64,000 nucleotides of DNA from Fasciola hepatica (Eukaryota > Platyhelminthes > Trematoda > Plagiorchiida > Fasciolidae), in assembly GCA_948099385.1 (NCBI GenBank), contig CANUEZ040000180.1, forward strand, positions 2,543,001 through 2,607,000. The letters run 5' to 3'. Shown here in pieces: positions 8,858-18,633 of the stretch; the first letter of the stretch is position 1; each line of letters begins with the position of its first letter. Under the pieces are notes generated by a model. It did not search any database. It worked only from the letters and a program-made list of their open reading frames with translations, and was not told where the DNA came from. The position numbers and the translations under genes were made by a program.

Positions 8858-11800
8858 AAGAACGCTTCATTCGAGACCAGAATCTGTGGGAACGATACGC
8901 GGATTTGATGAAGCGAAACGAGGCCCTCGGTTACGTTGAAAAGGTGCTTGTCAACACCGACAGCAAAAGGGGTATCTGGTATCTGCCTCACCATCCGGTT
9001 ATCAACCCCAAGAAACCCAATAAACTGCGGGTGGTTTTCGACTGTGCGGCCAAGTTCCAGGGCAAGTCGTTAAACGATCGCCTACTACAGGGGCCTGACT
9101 GGACCACTCCACTGATCGATGTTTTGTGCCGTTTCAGAGTGGGTAAAGTGGATTTGTCTGCTGACATTAGGGAAATGTTCCATCAGGTGAAGATCCCGGT
9201 AGGAGAACGAGATGCTTTGCGTTTCCTGTGGTGGGAAGGGAGCGACCGGGACAACGCAGTGGTGAATTATAGGATGACCGTCCACCCCTTCGGAGCCATA
9301 TCGTCACCATTTTGTGCAAACTACGCCCTCCGAGAATCAGCGAACAAACATGGCGATCTAGTACATCGGACGGTGGTAGAAAGCGTCAGCAGGAACTTCT
9401 ACGTCGACGACTACCTTGGGTCATTCGATGATGTGGAATCAGCTCTAGAGCAGTTCAGGGGTCTGACGAGATTGCTGGAAGAGGGCGGCTTCCATCTAAC
9501 TAAATGGATGTCGAACGCTTCAGAAGTGCTGAAGGTCATCCCGTATCACGAAAAGGCCGAAAGGGTAAGAGATTTGGACGGCTCTCCACTTCCTATCGAG
9601 CGCACTTTAGGGATACAATGGGACGCGGAAACGGACGATTTTGTTTTCGAACTGAACATTCCCGAGCTGCCAATAACCCGTCGTGGCATACTATCGGCCG
9701 TCTCAAGTTTGTTCGACCCGCTCGGTTTCGTCTCACCATGGCTGCTACCCGGAAAGATCTTGCTGCAGCGGCTGTGCCGTAAGAAAGTTGATTGGGACCA
9801 GGCACTGGACCAAGGGGACCGGCTGGACTGGGAAGAATTTCTGAACATCTTGAAGAAATTAGGGGACATAAGAATCCCACGATGTTTGACCCCTGGCCAT
9901 ACGACACGGACTGGAGAACTACATGCCTTTTCCGATGCATCCGAAGTCGGTTATGGAGCTGTGGTGTACGGACGATGGTGCGCAGGAGATGGACAATATA
10001 CCACGAGGATCCTGTTCGCCAAAGCCCGCGTTGCCCCACTGAAGTCGGTCTCGATCCCACGCCTTGAACTCAGCGCAGCCGTGTTGGCAGTCAGGGTGGT
10101 GCAAGCTGTGAAGAGATGTTTCGATCTCTACATTTGGTCGGTGAGCTTCTGGACGGATTCAACGATAGTACTTTACTACATTAACAACGTACGGAGCCGG
10201 TTTAGTACTTTCGTTGCTAACCGGCTCACGATTATCCACGATGAATCAGCCACGCACCAGTGGAGTCATGTCAGGTCTGGCGATAATCCGGCCGACCTGT
10301 GCTCCCGAGGTGCGAACAACTTCAGGCAACTGGACACGTGGACGAGAGGGCCAAACTTCCTGCAATTGCCCAAACAGGACTGGCCCGTGTTCGAATTAAA
10401 ACCCCCTACGGAACTGGAACTGGAGATCAAAGGCGTAGTGATAGCAACCAACGTCGTCGAAGCGTCGTCCATTCTATCGCGACTGGTCAGGTTTTCTTCC
10501 TGGATGAAGACGCTTCGTTCGCTAGTTTGGTTAATCAGGTTCAAGAGAAATTTACTAGTCATGAAATGGCTACGGCCCTCAGGTCGGATACCGGTCGGCC
10601 CGATAGGTCCCGATGAGCTACAAGCGGCAGAGTATGATATTTTCAGAATGATACAACGCGAGGCTTTCGCCCAAGAACTCAAGAGGGCGGAAGAAGTGGG
10701 GCCGACCAATGAAGACATGCCATTTCCAAGAGGCGAGCTGAAGCGTTTAAACCCCAAACTCATCAACGGACTTCTGCGGGTGGATGGTAGGCTGACCAAC
10801 GCCCACCTGAACTTCGACACAAAGTATCCTATACTGCTGCCTGCGAGACAACCTGTAGTAGAGCTAATGATTCAACACGTCCACGCCATGGAGGGACATG
10901 CCGGGGAAAGTCACGTGACGAGCGTCATCCGAAAGCGTCTTTGGTTGTTGAGAGGACGAGAGACTGTAAAACGCGTAATCCGACGGTGTGTGCAATGCAG
11001 GAGACGCAATGCCACAGCAGGCAAACAACTCATGGCCCCACTACCAGAATGCAGGCTGACTACGGGCTGGTGGCCGTTCAGTGACATCGGGTTGGATTAT
11101 TTCGGGCCCTTGTGGATCAAGTGCGGGAAAAGATTAGAAAAACGATACGGATGTATCATGACGTGCATGAAATCACGTGCGGTACACCTAGAAGTCGCGC
11201 ATTCGATGACGACCGATTCGTTTCTACGGGCCTTGCAAAGATTTATCAACCGACGAGGCGTACCGGCCGATATATACTCAGATAATGGATCGAACTTTGT
11301 GGGCGCTCAACGGGAACTGCAGCGTTGGCACAAGAACATAAACAGGGACGAACTGCAGAATCGAACCGTGGCCTACGGCATACGATGGCATTTCAACCCC
11401 CCACAGGCCAGTCACCGAGGCGGCATATGGGAACGCATGATCCGGTCCGCCAGACGGATATTGCTGTCAATCATGGAGCAGCAGCCGCCCGACGACGAGA
11501 CGCTGAACACCGTCATGACTGAGGTGGAGCGAATCCTGAACAACCGCCCCCTGGTTCCAGTATTGAACGGCGATCCCACCCACCTGGCGCTCACCCCAAA
11601 CGACTTATTGACGCTAAGGTCGAATGAGGGTTTCCAAGGGCCGGTAAACCTTCGTGGGAGCTACCTCCACGGGTGGAAGCAAACGAACTATCTGGCCAAG
11701 GTCTTCTGGAGGCGATGGCTGCGGGAGTACCTACCGGCTTTGCAGACTCGACAGAAGTGGCTGGCCAAAACAAGACCATTCAAAGTTGGAGACGTGGTTA

Positions 11801-11988
11801 TGATCGCCGACGAACGCGCACATTTCAGCGCTTGGTCTTTGGGAGTAGTTACGGAAACCATCAAAAGCACTGACGGAATGATAAGAACGGTGAAGTTGAA
11901 GACAGCTAACGGAGTGCTCATTCGTGACATACGCAGTATTAACCTACTCGAGAGCGAAGACGGAGAAGCTGATAACCCTGAGGCCTAG
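8770..11988 (+). CDS. BEL reverse transcriptase-RNase H-integrase (second frame)
   Basis: The conserved protein resumes at 8770 in the -1 frame (QFEVPLPW...) and is open to 11988. It makes cDNA and integrates it. RT motif C is FYVDD at about 9407-9421. The RNase H region with FSDASE-type sequence is near 9925-9950. The integrase HHCC finger is near 10875-11010 (H, H, C-x2-C). The integrase DDE residues sit at GLDYFGP (about 11090), SDNGSN (about 11279) and GGIWERM (about 11420). The first downstream in-frame ATG (8905) lies inside the RT upstream region and is not a likely natural start. Confidence 0.92.
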   Translation, partial: QFEVPLPWRTPVDPWTDNRNYVLQRLLRLKERFIRDQNLWERYADLMKRNEALGYVEKVLVNTDSKRGIWYLPHHPVINPKKPNKLRVVFDCAAKFQGKSLNDRLLQGPDWTTPLIDVLCRFRVGKVDLSADIREMFHQVKIPVGERDALRFLWWEGSDRDNAVVNYRMTVHPFGAISSPFCANYALRESANKHGDLVHRTVVESVSRNFYVDDYLGSFDDVESALEQFRGLTRLLEEGGFHLTKWMSNASEVLKVIPYHEKAERVRDLDGSPLPIERTLGIQWDAETDDFVFELNIPELPITRRGILSAVSSLFDPLGFVSPWLLPGKILLQRLCRKKVDWDQALDQGDRLDWEEFLNILKKLGDIRIPRCLTPGHTTRTGELHAFSDASEVGYGAVVYGRWCAGDGQYTTRILFAKARVAPLKSVSIPRLELSAAVLAVRVVQAVKRCFDLYIWSVSFWTDSTIVLYYINNVRSRFSTFVANRLTIIHDESATHQWSHVRSGDNPADLCSRGANNFRQLDTWTRGPNFLQLPKQDWPVFELKPPTELELEIKGVVIATNVVEASSILSRLVRFSSWMKTLRSLVWLIRFKRNLLVMKWLRPSGRIPVGPIGPDELQAAEYDIFRMIQREAFAQELKRAEEVGPTNEDMPFPRGELKRLNPKLINGLLRVDGRLTNAHLNFDTKYPILLPARQPVVELMIQHVHAMEGHAGESHVTSVIRKRLWLLRGRETVKRVIRRCVQCRRRNATAGKQLMAPLPECRLTTGWWPFSDIGLDYFGPLWIKCGKRLEKRYGCIMTCMKSRAVHLEVAHSMTTDSFLRALQRFINRRGVPADIYSDNGSNFVGAQRELQRWHKNINRDELQNRTVAYGIRWHFNPPQASHRGGIWERMIRSARRILLSIMEQQPPDDETLNTVMTEVERILNNRPLVPVLNGDPTHLALTPNDLLTLRSNEGFQGPVNLRGSYLHGWKQTNYLAKVFWRRWLREYLPALQTRQKWLAKTRPFKVGDVVMIADERAHFSAWSLGVVTETIKSTDGMIRTVKLKTANGVLIRDIRSINLLESEDGEADNPEA

Positions 11989-12702
11989 TAAACCTTTTTT
12001 CACGCCAGTAATCGAGGTGGATAAAGAAACACCATATATACAACACAACCTCCGTCAAACACGTTAAGGTGCTCGCGGTCCTTTCGTTAACATTACAGAA
12101 GGTTCTTTCCGATATGTGGTGATGAGTGCGATTCCATTATACGTCCCGATACATACACGCATGCACGACGCACTCTACATCCCGTAAACCCATCAAACAT
12201 GTGACAGTGTTCTTTGTTTGCCTTTTGTTGACGCTACCGAATGCCCCTTGCATATGTGGAAGTAGCGGAGCTCAGGTCACACATACATGCTACATTTACT
12301 CGTTTTCTTGCCACGCGGTCTTTTGTTGACATTGCAGAAAGTCCTCCTTTGATGTGTAGTCATACCTGTGATTTCATTGTAACCCCGGCACACACACACA
12401 CACGCACACACACACACGCACACACACACACTCAAGCACGTACATCCAGGACCGGACGGCCCCCTACGAGGACAACGTATATGTGACCATTCACGCCCGC
12501 CATCGGTCATTTGGTCTTGTGGAAGATGTAGACTAGCCTCACGTCTATGTATCCAGTGGATTAGGTGCGACCAGTAGTAGAACGTTGACGACGAGCATTA
12601 GACGCGCGCACTGACAGCAGGGCCTAGGCAGGTAGGAAGAATCAGTACCTTTATACCGAACCTTTGACTTTGCTAAGGATCCAGGAGGATTTTGGTGGGC
12701 GG
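11989..12702 (+). other. BEL 3' internal region with (CA)n
   Basis: About 710 bases between the pol stop and the 3' LTR, with an (AC)n microsatellite at about 12390-12430 and no convincing ORF. A purine-rich tract just before the LTR (AGGAGGATTTTGGTGGGCGG, 12683-12702) fits a polypurine tract that primes plus-strand DNA. An antisense homologue of this region lies at 37362-37880. Confidence 0.7.
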
Positions 12703-13081
12703 TGTAACAGCCGGTCGTGGAAAATCCCCCTTTTTCCCTCGCGATTCAGTGTTTTTTCCCAACATCACTCATTTCCATACACTATTGACTTGTCTTTACG
12801 AACTGGTTGTTTTTCTGGACCAATTGTTGTTTGTTCGCGCCCAGAGCGCTATTTTGGCACATCCTTGCTCAGGACCTGCGTGACGCACGTGCTGTCTGCT
12901 CACACGCTGCCATTCGGTTTCTCGTTGTAGAGTCTTTGTGATCGTATTATTGAGGTTTGTATATTGTTTATGTCATTGTTTATTTTAATAATCTAGTATC
13001 GTAGAATTATCACGGATAATCGCCTTCTGATTTCGGGATCCGTTGCGAATTTGGCTACGCATTGCTCAAACGTTCGTAACA
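12703..13081 (+). repeat. BEL 3' LTR
   Basis: 379 bases identical to the 5' LTR. It is followed directly by the second TGCCG target duplicate (13082-13086). Confidence 0.95.
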
Positions 13082-13258
13082 TGCCGTACTCGGCTCTCAG
13101 GCCCCAACCCCGGCAACAGTAAAGAAGCCACGTGCGGGGTCGCAAACAGTTGTAATTGAAGATGCGCTGGAAGACGAGAATTGGCAGTACTGTCCGAAGA
13201 TAGATGACCGTGCGACCCCTACCAGTCTGGATGTTGTGGCAACTCCTATAGAGATGGA
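13082..13258 (+). pseudogene. Non-LTR ORF1, 3' remainder
   Basis: This is the continuation of ORF1 after the BEL insertion, encoding the acidic C-terminus (EDENWQYCPK block, then PIEMD). The antisense copy has a TAG stop directly after PIEMD. Here that codon reads TGG, so the frame would extend beyond the usual end. It overlaps the start of ORF2. Confidence 0.75.
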
Positions 13259-14374
13259 TTGGGAGTCGCCGGAAATTCTGGGTTGTCAGCCGGCTTCATG
13301 CACACCAGTGGGGACATCCGAAGCAAAAAACGTGTCATCATCTCAGGCTTTGCGCCTGGGAAACAGACAGGAGTGAATAACAAGCGACACCTAAGCGACG
13401 GAGCAAACGCGGTGGTGTTATATACTAACGCGTGTAGTATTAGAAACAAATGGGCGGAACTCGCCAAAACCGCTGACGAGCAGAAAGCGTCAACAGTTGC
13501 CGTCACGGAAACGTGGCTTTCTGAAGAAGACCATGTGCCAGGCCTATTAAGTAACGGTTTTGCAGTCTATAGGCAGGATCACCTTGGTGGTGGAGTAGCC
13601 ATCCTCATTAGGTCAGGTACAAACCACCTTGAGTCTCAGACCAAGATGTGCACTCGCAATATCCAGCTATGTGCCGTTACGATCATCCCTCCAGGCAGAA
13701 GGGTTAACGTTGTCCGTGTCCACAGGGCACCAAGCACTAACCACGAAGAGGACGTTTGTTTGCTGCGGACTTTGGCTGAACTAGTTAAGGACGCACAAAA
13801 GACCCTCATAGTGGGTAACTTCAATCTTCCGCACATCGACTGGGTGGCTGAGGTCTGCGTGCCGGGATCGGAGGAGCAAACCTACTTAGAACGGCTGCAT
13901 GCCAATGCGTTGCACCAGCATATTAGGGAAAATACCAGATATAGGACTGGATGCGTTCCATCCTTGCTGGATCTAGCTATAACGAACTTCCCCAACGATG
14001 TGTCTGGACTGCATTATTTTGCACCGCTGGGCAAGAGTGATAACGTGTGTGTCAAAATCGTCCTTTGCATGCGGCAACCCAAAGTACCTTCAAGGCTGGT
14101 CAGACATTTCGGTAGTATGGACGTAGATAGGCTTCGTAATAGGGCGATGGGTTTGACCTGGGACACGACAGAGGAGGCTACTGTCAAGGAGCGCTGGCAG
14201 ACCATAGAGGGATCAGTGACTGTCCTACAGGAAGAGTTCGCACTCCTAAAACGAAGGAGTGGGGAGGGAAAACCCACGTGGTGGAAGGCTGCAATAGCCA
14301 AGGCCATCAGACGTAGAAACCGCAGCTGGAACCAGTACAAAGCTTCCGGCAGTCAGCTAGCCTGGAACCGCTAA
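13259..14374 (+). pseudogene. Non-LTR ORF2, AP-endonuclease part
   Basis: This is the N-terminal half of ORF2. The APE-type endonuclease nicks target DNA to prime reverse transcription. Visible blocks are YTNACSIRNKW (start of the fold), TETWLSEED (catalytic Glu), GNFNLPHIDW (GDFN-like, with Asn for Asp in the second position), LLDLAITN and LGKSDNVC (usually SDH). The loss of GD and SDH spelling suggests impaired catalysis. It ends at a TAA (14372-14374) before the RT. The antisense copy at 54760-55851 stops at the same place. Confidence 0.85.
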
Positions 14375-14437
14375 ACAAAGCTGAGAAACGAGACTGTAAG
14401 CCTTCTGAGAACTTCCAAGCGGGAATTTGAGCTCAAA

Positions 14438-15358
14438 TTGGCTCAGTCTGTAAGACAACAGCCGAAAAAATTCTACAGCTATGTACAGTCTAAAGGCTCA
14501 ACAAGAAATGCCGTAGGTCCGCTATCCACTAGGGACTATGGTATTGTCACTGATGACCAGGGCAAGCAGACGCCCTGGGGGAATACTTTGGTAGTGTACA
14601 TAGGATGGATGGTGGGACACGAGTAGATCTGACTCTGGTGCATCCTCCTCAGTTAAACGAGCTAGATCTCTCAGAGGAATGCGTGCGTAAGTACCTACAG
14701 GAGTTAAACAGCCACAAGTCAGCGGGCCCAGATGGCATTCATCCAGTTATCATCAAGCCGTTGGCGGATATCATAGCTCCGTCGGTATGCAGACTGTACA
14801 GATCCACGTTGGACCAGGGTAAGCTGCCTCAGGACTGGAAAGTCGCGGCAGTCCTGGCAATCCATAAGAGTGGGCCTAAGTCGGATGTGCAGAACTACAG
14901 GCCGGTGAGCCTAACTAGCATCCTATGTAAAGTCCTGGAGAAGATCATCCGTGCCCACATCTGCCAGCACTTACTGGAACACTCCATGCTCAGTCCGGCG
15001 CAGCATGGATTCCTGAAAAAGGGATCTTGTCTGACCAATCTCCTGTGCTTCTTAGATGAAGTAACTCGACGACTGGACGAAGGTGAGGAAATTGAGGTAT
15101 GCTACCTCGACTTTAGCAAGGCTTTCGACCCCGTTAATCATCGTCTTTTGCTATGCAAGACGGGGACGTTCGGTATAGGTGGGCCAGTATATAGGTGGCT
15201 GGGGGACGTTTAACGTCAAAGTGGGGGACAGGTGCTCCAGTTTGGTGAACGTCACCAGTGGTGTACCTCAGGGATCCGTCCTAGGCCCGGTCCTATTGTT
15301 ATTTATTAATGACCTGGCGTCCGCTCTTTAATCGCCCAGCTTTATTTTTGCGGATGAT
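14438..15358 (+). pseudogene. Non-LTR ORF2, RT palm (broken)
   Basis: RT fingers and palm are spread over several frames. NSHKSAGPDGIHP is at 14709-14745, YRPVSLTS near 14900, HGFLKKGSC near 15010 and YLDFSKAFD (motif A) near 15105. At 15200-15213 a short deletion joins RWL to the GTFNVKVGD block and shifts the frame. GVPQGSVLGP follows in another frame. A further stop comes before FADDVK (about 15350). All these lesions recur in the antisense copy. Confidence 0.85.
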
Positions 15359-16150
15359 GTGAAGACTGTTGGATCCGAGGGTAGGGCGGACTTGGACAGG
15401 GAAATAAGTACCGTCCTGAACTGTGCATATAAATGGGACTTACCTCTGGAAGCTGAAAAAAGCCATTTGTTGTCGAGGTCAACAGAGAGCCTAACTGTCG
15501 CTCATGATCAAGGGCTGTTCACCATAGAGGCAGTCAGTAGGGTTAAAGATATGGGGGTCATCATGAACAGTGACTTCAAATGGTCGGAGCAATGCAACGC
15601 TGCTGCGCATAAGGCTCGTGGGGAGCTCTTTAGGCTGCGATCAGCTTTGTCTTGTTGGAAGCCGGAGGTATTCGTACCTATTTAAATGGCTATAGTGCGA
15701 CCTCACTTAGAAGGTAGCGTGCTGGCTTGGTCACCCTTCTACAAAAAGGACGCCGCCTGCCTCGAGAAAGTCCAACGTCTCGCCAGGCGAATGGTTGAAG
15801 GGCAGAGGGGTAAGACTTACGAGCAGAGAATCTGTGACCTGAATCTTTTCTCGTTGGAAACGAGAAGTCGAGAGGATCTCATAGAAACGTTCAAGGTAAT
15901 GAAGGGCTTTCCTGGCCTTAGACCAGATAGTCTATTTCAAGTGACCGTAGATTTCAGAACAAGGGGACATGAAAAGAAGCGGATAAAAGCCCGAGCTAGG
16001 TTGATGGCTAGATCGCACTTCTTCAGCAACAGGGTTGTGAACAGTTGGAACGGTCTGCCTGGTGGAATGGTAGATCTGCAGACCGTCCAATCCTTCAAAG
16101 GTGCCCTAGATCGCAAGTGGTACGAGACCTTTCCTCGTAGTGAGCCTTGA
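15359..16150 (+). pseudogene. Non-LTR ORF2, RT thumb and C-terminus
   Basis: C-terminal RT sequence follows the FADD motif. It includes the VKDMGVIMNSDFKW block and the QRLARRMVEGQ...YEQRICDLNL region. A conserved RVVNSWNGLP block comes before the end FPRSEP. One in-frame TAA at 15683-15685 separates two otherwise continuous pieces. The same stop occurs in the antisense copy (53447-53449). Confidence 0.85.
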
Positions 16151-16471
16151 GTATGTCAACTAGATGGATGACGGGTAGCACTGTGGTCCTCCTGAAGTAT
16201 GTTTTAATAGACATTTTCCCTCATTGCATACTGTCTCAGTGAACGCTCACGATGCATCATGTCTCTCGCAGTTGAAGTGCGAACAGGTTTTCCGTTTCCC
16301 TCTCATTTTTAGCGAGGATTCGACGAAATACACTCGGCAGTGGTGGGTGCATAACTGGTGTGCATACCATCGAAGGAATTCTGGACGCTCGATTGGCCGT
16401 GGCCATTACCTGTCCTGTGCAAACTGCACTGAACTGAACTGCAAACTGCACTGAACTGAACTGAACTGAAC
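16151..16471 (+). repeat. Non-LTR 3' UTR with (CTGAA)n tail
   Basis: This family 3' UTR is nearly identical to 4774-5072, and to the reverse complements of 52686-52981 and 63579-63876. The tail here is a doubled GCAAACTGCACTGAACTGAA unit followed by further CTGAA repeats to about 16471. The next element begins immediately. Confidence 0.85.
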
Positions 16472-16509
16472 AGGGACGACTAGCTCTAAACGACGAAGAC
16501 AAGGCTGAC

Positions 16510-17233
16510 ATGCTCTTGGAATTCTTCAAGGGCATATATCGACCAGAAAATAGTTTGGAGGAAAGAATGGAGGGCCCACAGGCGCCTCCAGTACCCGAAC
16601 TTACTGTAGGAGAAGAAGAAGTGTACGCGGAGTTGCAAACTTTGAATAGAAACAAAGCAGCATGTCCAGACTGGATTCATCCAGCAATCGTTCAGCCTCT
16701 GGCCGAGGTCCTGAAGGCTCCGGTGACGAAGCTGTATGAAACCTCACTTAGAGAGGGAGTTGTGCCGGGAGACTGGAGGAGAGCAACAGTGGCAGGCATT
16801 TACAAGAGTGGGCCCCGGCAAAAGGCGGAAAATTACCGGCCGGTTAGCTTGACTTCGGTTCTGTGTAAGTGCCTGGTGCGAATAGTCAGGAAGCAGATCT
16901 CTAGGCATTTGGTTCAACACAACCTCATATCAAATGCCCAGCATGGGTTTGTGGCAGGGCGATCCTGTCTGACGAATCTCCTGCTGTTCCTCGATGAGGT
17001 AACCAAGCGTCTGGACGAAGGGCAATCGATTGCGGTCTGTTACTTGGACTTCAGCAAGGCATTTGATTCCGTGAACCACAGATTTCTGGACGTCAAACTA
17101 CAGTCTACGGAAATTGTTGGAAAGGCAAGACAATGGATAAATAGTTTTTTAGCAGGGCGAACCTTTAGTGTTAAGGTGGGTAGTCATGTCTCAAAACCAG
17201 AAGGTGTAACAAGTGGGGCGACACAGGGCTCGG
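16510..17233 (+). pseudogene. RT N-terminal half, element 3
   Basis: RT fingers and palm: a CPDWIHP block (the usual GPDGIHP, with two substitutions), YRPVSLTSVLCK, QHGFVAGRSC, YLDFSKAFDSVNH (motif A intact) and GATQGSV. The frame is cut at 17233 by the solo LTR inside the QGSVLGP motif. It resumes at 17598 with LGPLLFLIF. Confidence 0.85.
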
Positions 17234-17592
17234 TATAAAGAACGAATACTGAAAATCCTTCCAAATGTTCAACGTGCTTTGTGAATTTGACTATATTTAA
17301 CATTATCTTGGAAAGCCCGCTCATACACCACACATTTCCACGTTTGTTTATCCATGTGAGACATTTGAATTTGGCCTTGAACCGTTTCTGACTGTCGTGC
17401 TTGGGCCACGGGGCTTTGGACCTTTGGGTTTTACTGTGAAGCCAATTTGGCCGCATACTTGAGGTTCGTATATATTTGTATCCTTTGTGCATTTCAATCT
17501 AGTACCGTAGAAGCTACGAATCAATCTTGTTCTGGTTTTGGGATTCGTTTGAATTGGCTACGCGTTGCTCGATTTGCGAGATTTGACTTACA
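17234..17592 (+). repeat. Solo BEL-type LTR inside element 3
   Basis: A 359-base insertion flanked by CTCGG duplicates (17229-17233 and 17593-17597). Its right part (TTTTGGGATTCGTTTGAATT, GGCTACGCGTTGCTC, ending TTACA) matches the end of the 6373 LTR in order. It is clearly diverged, so it is an older member of the same LTR family that lost its interior by LTR recombination. Confidence 0.8.
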
Positions 17593-18286
17593 CTCGGTGC
17601 TCGGCCCTCTGCTCTTCCTCATCTTCATCAGTGACCTAGCACGTGGGCTTAAAAACCCCACCTTTATGTTTGCCAATGAAGTCAAGATAGCTGGAGTAGA
17701 TATAGAACTTGACGTGTTAGCAGTACAAAACTGGGCACGCAAATGGGACCTTCCACTAAACCTCACCAAGTGTCAATGCTTGACCACAAATACAGGGGCT
17801 AGTTGGGATGGTGTGGGTCCGTTGCAATTGGTCTCGCAGATCAAGGACTTGGGCGTTATGATGGGCAACAGCTTTAAGCCGTCAAAGCAGTGCATCTCAG
17901 CAGCCAATACGGCCAGGAGAGAACTCTTTCGAGTTAGATCCATTATGTCGTGTAGAGATCCGGAGATATTCGTTCTGATATATCAGGCCATAGTTAGGCC
18001 GCATATGGAGTACTGCGTGCAGTCCTGGGCACCGTACTACCAGAAAGATATCGACTGTCTGGAGAAAGTGCAAGAGCTAGCCACTAGAATGGTGGCTGGG
18101 CAAAAGGGGTTTAACTACACAGAGCGTCTCCGTGCTCTAGACCTATTCTCGATGGAAAGACGGCGCATTCGCCGGGATTTGATAGAAACCTTCAAGGTAA
18201 TGAAAGGACTGTCAGGAATAAGTCGAGAAGACCTTTTTTCTCTGATCCCCGAGAGAGGCACAAGGGGGCATAGCCTTAGATTATAA
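17593..18286 (+). pseudogene. RT C-terminal half, element 3
   Basis: It continues LGPLLFLIFISDLARGLKN. Motif C reads FMFANEVK at 17666-17686 where active enzymes have (Y/F)ADD: both metal-binding aspartates are replaced (Asn, Glu). The thumb region YQAIVRPHMEYCVQSWAP and the C-terminal block follow, ending with TAA at 18284. The residual C-terminus is readable in other frames to about 18420. Confidence 0.85.
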
Positions 18287-18633
18287 AGGAAACATTCGAG
18301 GCTCCAAATTAGGGCGAAGTACTTCTCAAATAGAGTGGTACCCTATTGGAATAAGCTCCCGGAAGAGGTCATAAATACCACAACAGTGAAGGCTTTTAAG
18401 AAAGCAGTAGACCTATGTTAGGTGGCAGTATACCCCGTGTTATGTTAAGCAGCTTTTAGGGTCAGATGCAATTTACTTATTGTTTCCACCTTACTCTGCC
18501 AGGACTGATACTGCACAAAATTTCTGCCTTTCACGCAGTGTTGGGAGCTACGGAAACGCGCCGACAAGGCAACTATCTGGACACACGATTGGCTCTAGCC
18601 ACACCAAGTCCTGTGCAAACTGAACTGAACTGA
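18287..18633 (+). repeat. Element 3, decayed C-terminus, 3' UTR and CTGAA tail
   Basis: The RT C-terminal block (YFSNRVVPYWNKLPEEV, about 18318-18370) is out of frame with the preceding part. A 3' UTR follows, then the tail GCAAACTGAACTGAACTGAA, then 28S rRNA sequence. Confidence 0.75.

Larger units (their letters stand above)
6373..13081 (+). mobile_element. BEL/Pao LTR retrotransposon, recently inserted
   Basis: This is a complete element of 6709 bases: LTR (6373-6751), gag-protease frame, RT-RNase H-integrase frame, 0.7-kb 3' region, LTR (12703-13081). The two LTRs are identical base for base on reading through all lines, and they begin TG and end CA. It lies within ORF1 of a non-LTR element. 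The single visible coding defect is a one-step frame change at about 8770. The order PR-RT-RH-IN and the YVDD, DSGS and integrase motif spelling are those of BEL/Pao, not Gypsy. Confidence 0.95.
5073..16471 (+). mobile_element. Non-LTR element 2 (CR1-like), hosting a BEL/Pao insertion
   Basis: This is a two-ORF non-LTR retrotransposon: 5' UTR (5073-5411), ORF1 (5412-6372 plus 13087-13258), and ORF2 with AP-endonuclease and RT (13259-16150). A 3' UTR ending in (CTGAA)n follows. Without the 6.7-kb BEL insertion it would be about 4.7 kb. ORF2 is broken by stops and frameshifts. It follows non-LTR element 1 directly, with its 5' end starting immediately after that element's CTGAA tail. Assignment to the CR1 group rests on the APE-RT order, RT motif spelling and microsatellite-like tail. 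Confidence 0.85.
16472..18633 (+). mobile_element. Non-LTR element 3 (second CR1-like subfamily), 5'-truncated
   Basis: A 5'-truncated element that begins inside the RT ORF directly after the tail of element 2. It is split by a BEL-type solo LTR (17234-17592) and ends in TGTGCAAACTGAACTGAACT-type tail sequence at 18633. Its RT is clearly related to element 2 but diverged. The 3' UTR ends share CGATTGGC and CCTGTGCAAACTG blocks, so both subfamilies use the same kind of tail. It is followed by 28S rRNA. Confidence 0.85.

Noticed and set aside
12126..12510. Possible env-like ORF after BEL pol
   Set aside because: Short frames, partly (CA)n-encoded, without recognisable motifs.
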